36,422 nucleotides of DNA. Source: Saccoglossus kowalevskii. Its lineage: Eukaryota > Hemichordata > Enteropneusta > Harrimaniidae. The notes below the pieces were generated by a model, which was not told the origin of the DNA, did not search any database, and was given only the letters and a program-made list of their open reading frames with translations. Shown here one piece after another: positions 24,361-34,800 of the stretch (the stretch's first letter is position 1; each line of letters begins with the position of its first letter). The position numbers and the translations under genes were made by a program. Location: contig NW_003108090.1 of the NCBI RefSeq assembly GCF_000003605.2, positions 305,120 to 341,541 on the forward strand, given 5' to 3'.

Positions 24361-25210
24361 GATACTATCTACCTTCCATATATATAGGGCGACTCAAGCT
24401 TTGTAGTTGTATATAGTGCGTGAAATTTAGGTGAGAACCTGCTTCTAGAAACTTTTTTACTGCTCTATTATTGTTTCTTACCGTTGATGGCGGTATACAC
24501 TATGCATATATTTGACTGGCGAAGATGTACATTTAGATATCCAGCTAATTACTAGTAGTTATGAAAAAGAAATCCCTAGTTTGAGCTAAATATTAATAAA
24601 TAACGAGTGTGATACAATATTAAACACTTAGATAGTTTATTGAGCGAGGGCGTTACCATAACATTCCACGTGACGAATATATATATTGTTGATGAAGCCT
24701 ACTAAATGTATTCCATGAACTGCAAACAACCAGATGTTTTCAAATATAGGGATAATTTATTTAGAAAATAAATAAACAAGTGTTCTCAGTAAGTGTTATT
24801 GACACTCTTTATCTTCTCATTGTAAAATCTGTTATTTTTTTCGTAGTGTAGAAACCAAACTGTCAATGTAAAGCCAGTGTAGTGAAAATAAATAAATATA
24901 CTGTACTAGTATGTATTTAGCAAATCCAGGACCACTGTAACTTCTATGTTTTCAGTCTCGGGAGCATGCATTGTATAGAGATTGTGTTACAGTTTTGTGT
25001 TTTATTGCCAGAAACTTCCGTGCTGCAATTACCGGCAACTAATGCGGGGTAATAGGGTATTGTGAATGTTTTCCATGAAAAGAAGTACACGCTAAAATTC
25101 AAATGAAATAATATCCCAATTGACTCATATTATGTTTTCATTTATTTATTAGCGTGCTTTTACTAATTTCCAGACTGTACAGCGCCCTCCGTTGACAAAG
25201 TGATGAAACC
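24361..25210 (+). repeat. Segmental duplication, block 3, copy 2
   Basis: It aligns with 18371-19355. In this copy it directly follows the truncated H2A promoter, so a deletion removed the whole H2B gene between them. Confidence 0.85.
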
Positions 25211-25862
25211 TCTTGTAAAAAAAAAATCGCCTTACCGCCTTATTTTTTGACAATAGATTTGAACAAAAAAACATTTTTTGCGAGACCTCACACGTTAAAA
25301 GCTAAATTTGTTGCGTGGCCAATGCATTGTATATATGGCGTATTAATTAAAAAAACTGCTGCATAAAATGCATCTGTCTAAACTGAAATGTGTATGTTCA
25401 AGTTATCGTTGAGGGCACTATCACCTGTAAACATGAGGAGGATTTAGTGTCATCACAATACTTTCTTAATTAATTACAACAATTTCAAATAACTATTTAG
25501 TGTACTTTAATACTTTCTCCCATGTTTTTATGTCAAAATAAAATAGGCTGTGATCTGTCGAATCGACTGATGGAAATGTCACAATAGTTAGGTCAAAGGT
25601 TGTGGAGTATCTTTCCTTGTGTGTTTGAAAAGAAGTGTTTTGTTCGTAAATGTGCTTCTGCTTCATCACAGAAATTGTTGATCGCTTCCAACATTGTTGT
25701 CGGCATACCGTTCAAATACAGTATTTGCAAGCATACGCTGTGACCAACCAGCAAGAAGTAACGTTCTCCAGTATACGACGTCTTAGTCCAGACGGTGATG
25801 ATGATGACTTAAATTAAAAGCTAGAACTCGTGGCTGTATTGTGTACGTCGCAACGTAGTGAA
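25211..25862 (+). promoter_or_regulatory. GTF2F1 upstream region and 5' UTR
   Basis: No TATA box is evident near the start codon. CpG content rises from about 25690 to 25860 (ACGTTCTCC, ACGACGTC, ACGTCGCAACG), in keeping with a TATA-less housekeeping promoter. An in-frame TAA at 25815-25817 lies upstream of the ATG, so translation cannot begin further upstream on this exon. The transcription start is not determined. Confidence 0.4.
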
Positions 25863-25880
25863 ATGGCTAGCACATCACGG
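25863..25880 (+). CDS. GTF2F1: GTF2F1 coding exon 1
   Basis: Six codons, MASTSR, with a good Kozak context (GAAATGG), an upstream in-frame stop, and a GTAAGC donor. The phase fits exon 2. This is the least certain exon because it is so short. Confidence 0.7.
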
Positions 25881-28800
25881 GTAAGCAACTCGTATGTTGT
25901 CACACTCATTATAAGCCTTTAATCAATAATAAGTGACGACATTTGCTTGTGAGTGGGGTGGGGGACCGGTGTGGGGCGGGGGGTAATCATTTCGACACCA
26001 AAGTTAACTATATGACTATTGTCATATTTAACATTTGGTACACAAATATGGGAAACATGGCATCAAAAATATTGGAGGGAAAAGTTATGGCGATGAGAGG
26101 ATGGTGTCAAAAACGGGAAATCTCAGCAGTAAGCGATTTTTTATTGTGATCAATATATGAAATCTTGCTGGAATCTACCATGAAACTACAATTCACAGAT
26201 TTTAAGAGGATGCGTTCAATCCCAGAAATTGCAGCAAGTGCTTATGGTAATTCCTATTTCAAAATTTGTTTGCCTCTGTCCACTATGTAAACTGATGCTC
26301 ATTTCACCCCCTGTTTCCTCCTAAAATAAAAACTGATCTAAACATCTTTTGAAAATATTACAATCGGAAAGACGCTTATTTAAATACAATTCATAAACAA
26401 ACGAATTGTAAAGTAAGCACACTTTGTTCTGTATTCTGTCATGAACACTCAAGAGGTGAAAATTATTCTGAAATCTCACCTAACTTGTAAAACTGACTTC
26501 ACAATTGTAGCCTTTGTATATTCATGGTTGAGTACGACAAAAAAATACCGTATCTATGCATTCTGATTGTTGAAATGAGTGAATTCGCAAAGCACCACCA
26601 ATCGAGCATCATTTGCTTACTGAAATCTGGCTGCCATCTTTCATTTTACACACTCTAAGTCGCAGTTTAATACCAGTAAACAGTTCGATCAGAGTCCGTA
26701 GTGATGGGAAAATCCTTTGAAAGTCTTTGGATTTTTTGAGCTCTGGAAAGTCTTTGAGTGTCTTTAAATTACAGAAAAAATCTTTGAAAAGTTTTTAAAT
26801 TTCTTCATAGTTATTATCGGTAATTCATTTTAGAAAGGCCCGTTTTCTCTGCATAGTCGTTTTTTATAAAGTGTTTTCTACCCCAGTTCCGACTAGTGTC
26901 AGTAGTGATTGCTATCCCCGCGCCCGAATTAAGGGTCAAAATGTCTTGGAAAAATGCAAGAAAGTTTGGAAAAGGTCTGGAAAAGTCTTGGAAATCATTT
27001 GGCTCTTAGTGCTATGGACCCTGTCAATTACACTCATTATTTATAACTTTTTTTTCAGGCTGGTGGTAATTTTGGTGTTGCTGCTCCTTCTAATGAATAC
27101 AATGAATTCTCTGTTAGAGTACCTAAGTAAGTTATAATTCTCTGTTAGAGTACCCAAGTAAGTTATAATTTTCTGTTAGAGTACCCAAGTAAGTTATAAT
27201 TCTCTGTTAGAGTACCCAAGTAAGTTATAATTTTCTGTTAGAGTACCCAAGTAAGTTATAATTTTCTGTTAGAGTACCCAAGTAAGTTATAATTCTCTGT
27301 TAGAGTACCCAAGTAAGTTATAATTTTCTGTTAGAGTACCCAAGTAAGTTATAATTCTCTGTTAGAGTACCTATGTAAGGTATAATTCTCGAGTAGAGTA
27401 TCCAGGAGTGCGTTCGCGTCGTGGCATCGGGGCGACCCCGGGTGCCTTGCGCCTGCCCAGTTTTCGTTCGACTGCTAGGTGACGTCACAATTGGGGTGAC
27501 TCGGGGAAGCTTTTACCGCCCTGCTTGCAGAGCCAGGGAAGTTTGAGAAAAAGATAGCGAACGACGAAATCGATAGGTAAAAAGGTGTTTTAATCGCATA
27601 GCAACAGACCAATACGATCACGTGATACTACTTCCTCAGATTACATTCTGGTAATCTACTTCCTCGAAGAAATCTTTCGTTGCCACGAGTCATTACTGCC
27701 ACGTCACTTGGGGCATCCCGAGGCAAACGTCCTCCAAGTAAGTTAATGTATACCGTTAATTCACTGTTAGAATACCCAAGTGAGTTATTATTCTCTGTAA
27801 GAGTACCTAAGTGAATTATAGTTCAAATGTAAGTAAAAATCAGTTTAAAGGGACGGGTGATGAAGGTGAGGAGAGATAGGCATGATAATACTGTAAAATA
27901 CCTTATTTTTCCCTGGAATTAATTTTCACTGAAAAGATTTTTTGGGTGTTTTGTATGGAATTTATTAGAGTTGAATGTAAAATGTAGGAAAATCACTGGA
28001 TTTTATTTTCACTGAAACATTCCTTCAGCGAAAATTAATTCCAGGCGAAAATAAAGTATTTTACAGTATGCCATAGTATAATATTGATCAGTAGTTTAAT
28101 AATGGTAACAAAGCTATAGAAAAATAGCCTCATTTTTAAATTGAAAGATTTTTCACAATGAGTCAACAAACTGAGGTGATTGCAAGTTCAAACATCCGTG
28201 ATACATACATGTAATTTGAATAGTCACTGACCCAACGTAGTGCCAGGATATAATGGTCTAATTTTTACCAATTACTTTTAGATTATACAGTAATCTATTG
28301 TTTCCTATGTTTTTGTTTTCATGACTCTATTGTTTTCTATGGTATTTTATAGGAATACTGGCAAGAAATACAGCATTATGAAGATCAATTCAAATGAAAA
28401 AATAGATATTTCAAAATGGCCGCAGGTATATTATTATTTTGCGTCATATACATGTATTAATAAAAACAGTCAAAATAAGCCATATTTTTAATACTCCATG
28501 ATACAATATATTGAAATGTTGGTTTACTTGCTTTCTGTTGGAAATGCGTTTCCAATGCAGTTGGGTGTAGTAAATATTTAAGTTGCACTCAAAGAGATGA
28601 TCAAAGAGTTCCACAAACCAACAAAGATTACTAATCAGCAAATTCCGGAGGAAAACATTTTATTTCTGAGCCTAGGTCTCTCATGATGTTACAAACAATG
28701 TAAAAATATCCAGTATGCCTATGATATTAAATTACATTAATGTCTCAAATCATCGCATCATTCTTGTAACTTTATTGTTGTCTTCAGATTTAGAGGTAGC

Positions 28801-31800
28801 ATTTTGAGGATTCCCCTTCATTTTGAATCATTTTGGGCCACTGTAATGCTTTATTACTTACATTTCGTAGACTAAAATTGAAAGAGAGAATAACATGAGA
28901 GAGTTCAAACCCGATGATGAAGTAATACCAACTCATGGAGCTGGCAGTGAATTTGGACGGGAACGACGTGAAGAAGCACGGAAAAAGAAATATGGCATAA
29001 TAACGAAATCTTACAAACCCGAACATCAGCCATGGATTCTAAAACAATCTGGAAAAAATGGAAAGAGGTGAGTATTCTCATGTCCTAAATTAATTGCCAT
29101 TCTAGAATTTAACTTGAGAGAATACATGGACAGGCTGCCATTGCAAACATCAAAGGGACTATAATAATATTCAGTGTGATGCCTCTTGGTAAATCACATT
29201 CTACTACTACCGTAGTACTAAGATTATGTGGGCGTCTAGTTGTGTGTAACCGCAGAATCATACTTTTTACAGTAGTTTATGTAACCTGTTTACAAAAAAT
29301 GCTGCTTTAAATATTTTCACAACAGGCTGGTTCAGCTATACCATGTACTGTTCATATACCTTTGCATAGACTTGTTTTTGTTCAGAAATTCATCTTTCAA
29401 TAAATATAATTTTCTTGATTTTAATAATGTAGATTGAATTATTTGAATGTAACCATGCTCACAAAATGATCAAAATTAAATTGAGATGCAAGATCAAAAA
29501 AATACTGTAGTTTCCTGTTCCTGTATTCTGTAGCAGTTTATCTCCTGATCTTTTATAGGGTTTTTACCATAGTTGCATGCCCTTATCTGTTTATTTACCA
29601 TTGATTATATCAGGTATAAAGGTAAAAAGGAAGGAGGAATCACAGATAATTCATCGTATTACATATTCATGCAAGGTCCAGACGGTGCTTTTGAGGCGTT
29701 CCCATTGGATTCTTGGTATAATTTCACACCAACAATAACATATAAAACACTGAATGCAGAGGAGGCTGAAGAAGAATATGGAAGGTAAATCTGATATTTT
29801 CTGTCTTCAAATTCACAACATTTTGCTTCTGTGGGGTTTGCATACATAGCCTGACTGTCTACTCTTCCCTTTAGTATAGTAATTGGCGACCATTTAAATT
29901 TATCACCAGATTTCATTCAATTATTCCATATGCTTTTACTCACCAAACTATTTTTTGCAAACAAAGATGTGTCTAACAACCATAAATATGGCGATTTTTG
30001 AGTCATTTTCAGTTGGTTCTATCATATTTGTTTTGTCTTATCTCAAAATTTTTTTGAGTACATTTGATGAAAAAATTCAATGTAATTAGTAGATGGGTGC
30101 TTATAGCTGTCCCACAATTTTAATGAATCAATATATCTTTTATGAAATTATTCATTCACATGCATTTCTATGGAAATACATATAATTCCAAAAACGCCCA
30201 TTTTTGCACGTTTTCCCCAGAAAAGTAAAAAAAAGCCTGAAGGTGATAACTTGTCTCTAAATCAATAATTAGGTAACATTTTCAAATATTGTTTTTGTTC
30301 TTAGGAATATTAATCTGTGAATATCAATGTAGACTGGAGATTATCAAATAGCTTGTTAACATGTGCGTAAGTGTTATGTTGTTAATTTCTTATTCTTGTG
30401 TTTTGCAGAAGAGACAAAGTTATGAATTACTTTTCAATTATGGTGAAAAAAAGATTGAAGGAAGAGGATGATGAAGAAGACGGTAAAGTAACTTTACAAC
30501 AAATTAAAAACATTGATGGATTGGTAAGTCTACTACTTTGTTGTTTCCGTGGTCTGTATACTGTAAAATATTTTATTTTAGCTGGAATAAATTTACGCTG
30601 AAAAGATTTTTTGGGTGTTTCGTATAGAATTTATATTCACAGATGTTTGGTAGGTTGAATGTAAAATATGGGATAAAATTTATAATATCACTAATCACCC
30701 CTGCAGCAAAAAAATAAATTCCAAGCAAAGTATTATACAGTACTGTCATTATTAAGGGGCTAGAAATTTTCACGATTTCAAATGTTATAACATTTGTGAA
30801 GATAAAAGTACAAGAAAGTCACTGTCACTTCAGGTCATAAATCCTCAATACTCACTGCCACCAACATGCATAATTTTCACTGAGTAGCGAAATTCATGCG
30901 ATTTACAATATCTTTAAAACTGAACCTGTATGCACTTTGCATAATCTCTGAATTAGATCAATATGATTTATGGTATGCTGCTTTAATATCATGGGAGATA
31001 ACTTTTCTGGACTTATTGCACATTTTGATCCCCAAAGTAGACTTTTGTTACTTTCACAAATAAAATCAAGGGGGGAAAATAAGAAAGAAATATGATGATG
31101 ATGAGTATAGTGGTCTGCAAAGTATGCATTATACTGTATTTGTTCTATTAATAGTATAAATGTTTACATAAATGACAGAGGGATGTCATTTATCATAATA
31201 AGTCATATTTTAATGACCTACAATGCAATAAATGCTAGTTTATGTGCACTTCTAATAAAGCAAATACGGTACAGGATTTCATTTCCAACAATTGCACTAC
31301 TTTCCTAATTACAGCTCTGTGTGTCATGTGACCTCTTCACGTACACGTTTTAACTAAAGGATTAGACGTAAACGCTATTTACATTTACGTTTTCATCACA
31401 TGTTTCAGCAAATCACGGAGGGAGACGAATATCAAGGATTCATGTCGGAAGAAGATGAGGATAGTGACGATGAAGATGGCGTAGGTAATTATGCATTTCT
31501 GTTCACCTCTCAGATATGATTGCGTTATATAGAAGTTCCCTACTCTACAGTCTCTGATAACAAAACAAATAAAATATAGGTGATTACCATGCCATTTTCC
31601 TGGGATGATCACTGTTTTGAACCCCTGAATTGTTAACATATTCATAAATTTTCTGGTTTCAAGAAAGGCTGTTCTACTGAATACTTAAGTAGGTGGACAA
31701 TTAACAGATATCGTACATTCATCATAAAGATGATATACTTTAATTTGTTCCATTAACAGATTATACATCTGATAATTCCTTTTGCATTCCATCATTCATT

Positions 31801-34800
31801 TAAATACTGTATACCCAGTAGATAGTGCAGCTAATAGTAGTTTATAAATAAATAAACGCTGCTCGGACTGATAAATATGATATATAGAAGATAATATTCA
31901 GTAATCGTAGTCCTAAATATCTATTAAAAATAGCTAGACATATCGAGCAATGGCTCTTTATCGATAGCATAGAAGAAAATGTTAAAACGTATAGTTTCCT
32001 CCTCGACACGCCTGAGCTGTTTTTCGTTGCCATTGACAACACATACACGTACAGGTAGAACATAGGAACGTAAGAACACGCATGAACTATAAATAAGAAT
32101 CACAAAAAAATCCACAATAGAACAAAAACGTGTCTTAGGTAGTAAGCTCAACAAATGAGTTGAACTGTTTGTTAATTCCATGGGGTTCTTTAGTTCCAAA
32201 GCGGAATATAGTTTCCTCCTCGACACGCCTGAGCTGTTTTTCGTTGCCATTGACAACACATACACCAGAAATAGACATATCTGTAATATTATGTCCACTA
32301 GAAGTAAAATAAAGTGAAACTGGATAATAACGATTTTTCTGTCTAGATAATTCCTTTTGCATTCCATCGTTCATTTAAATACTGTATACCCAGTAGATAA
32401 TGCAGCTGGGTTTTTTGCTCTGTTAGTATCGCATACACTTACGTGAATGACAAGTGTGTCTCCATATGGTCAAAAATGAATATTATATGTGCTAGCATAC
32501 CGTACAATAAATGTCATTTTTGGTTTTTGTGTGCATCTTTTAGTGATGCGCTTCTAATAGAGCAAATATGGTAGATGTAGCACGCCATTATGCAGTATTC
32601 CTATATTACTCGTTCACTCACGCCACTGAATGTTACATATCATTAAAGGCTTGATGTTAAATACTAATAATAAGAAGAAGAAGAAAAGGAAAAAATTCAT
32701 TACTTATTTTGAGCTTTTCTGCAAGGATTCTACTCAACACTAGACTTGCATACAGTCTTTTTTTTTTTTCGTTAAATAAAATATTATTTGAATGTATTAA
32801 TTAGCCAAAGCCAGGTAGACAAGACACTTGTGACTCTTGTAGACGCCCTCTTGCGACATCAGTTATGATTGTCATCGGTTCGGGGCTCAGTGCGTGATGC
32901 AATGATTGACAGGCTCAATAATTATCCACCAATCAGCGTTGAGGTCATAATTGGAGTTAGATTTTCATAAACAAACATTTGTTGCGATAGTTTATTAGAA
33001 ACTGTGTCAAAACTGAAATTTCTCCTGATTGCATTTCATAATATTTTTGTTATAGTGGCATTGCATGATAGCATTGAAAATGCACTAAAGATACTAGGCT
33101 ATACATCACTTTTAGAATAACAACAATAGATGCTGTTGAGTCCTTAACTTTCCAAATTACGTTTTTCTGCCTGGACTACACAAAAGTTACAGGAATTTCA
33201 CTGAACATCCAATGACCATAGTATTCCCACTGTTGGCTCTAATGAAAGAGCATAACTGGTCTATATTCCTCCACCCATTCTGTGATATGTAATTTATGCT
33301 AATTTGTTACTTCATTGAAATTCTCATTAATATTAATAAACAAGGGAACCCTTTCAATAGGACACAAGTTTGTTTCCCAGTAACCCAGTTTTTTCCATTT
33401 ATACATTCACATATTTTATTTTATTGAAAAAAACACCTAAAACTATATGCTTGTCTAACTGATCGACTGCATTAGGTTTTTAAATTTTTTTACCAGAGAA
33501 AAAAAAGAAACCAAAGACAAAACCAAAATCTAAAGAAAAATCAACAAAAAAGAAAAAGAAAAAAGAATCTGATGATGAAGAGGAGCCATTGGAGGAATCA
33601 GATGAAGGAGATTTTGATGGCAGAGAATTTGATTATTTGTCTGAAGCGTCGAGGTGAGTTCCTATTTTTATTTGTTGCCTTGAGGAATGCCATGCATCTT
33701 ACTTTACAATCCTTTTTAGTCTTTGGTGTAGACTGCCCTCTAGTGTTATATATTGTTTACTTTTGTTTTTTTATACGCACAGTAAATGCGAACAAATCAC
33801 AAGATTAATTGAAGTGTTGAATACAGGCTTTGATCTAGTGTCATACCTTGTGGTTATGTTTGTTGCCCTCCAATCTCATAACTCATGTTTACTTTTGTTT
33901 TTATACATATAGTTTAGGTAAACTAGAAACCACAAAGGATGATTTGAAAATTGGTTGCTGGCAGCCCTCTAATGTTATACCTCATGTTTACTTTTGTTTT
34001 TACACATAGTGAAGATGAACTGGAGACCACAAATGATGAGCTGTAGATTGCTTGCAGGCTGCCCTCTAATGTTCTACCTCATGTTTACTTTTGTTTTTAC
34101 ACATACATGTATAGTGAATGTGATCTGGAGACCACAAATGATGACCTGTAGATTGCTTGCAGACCGCCCTCTAATGTTAAACCTCATGTTTACTTTTGTT
34201 TTTATACATATAGTGAAGGTGAACTAGAAACCACCAAGGATGATCTGAAAGGGTTGGATCAGGAGTTGTCAGGTGACGAGGATGAAGAGTCTGATGTGGA
34301 GAATGAGGAGAACAAAGAAGGCAACGAAGAAGAGGATGCAAATAAGAAAGCAGAAGCTACTAAAGAAAAAGGTGATCTTTGAAACCTTTGAAATTTTCAT
34401 TTCATTTTTTCACTCTCACCATGGCAATTTGTGATTCACATAGTCATGAAACTTGATTGCTGTTCAAATTAAGCTATTCACAATATAACTAACTATATAT
34501 TTTTTAATTTTAGAAGTATTTCAAAGTAGTGACAGTGGTTCTGATTCTGATGACAGCGATGATTTAGACAAAACAGAACTCAAATCTGCTCTCTTTATCC
34601 AGGTATGTTACAACAAACCATGTGTGTCTTCTAAGCTGTTATGATGCGTCACTGACATGCATAGATTATTCAGGATGTTACTAGTTATGCCCATTTCCTG
34701 CGAGTCAATGAAGCAACAAAAAATCATACATAAATATAGTAAAAAACATATTAAGATCACAGAATGTAATTTGGTAAAAATTAAATTCACATTTTATAAA

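Noticed and set aside
26871-27137. 88-codon frame overlapping exon 2 with a hydrophobic stretch
   Set aside because: It is in a different frame from the RAP74-matching exon 2 and runs through intron 1 repeats; no evidence of use.
27105-27404. CRISPR-like array
   Set aside because: The units are contiguous with no spacers and the locus is a eukaryotic exon-intron junction.
31842-32374. Minus-strand open frames containing VVNGNEKQLRRVEEETI
   Set aside because: They are carried by the 59-bp direct repeat in two different frames, inside a plus-strand intron, with no recognised domain or start context.
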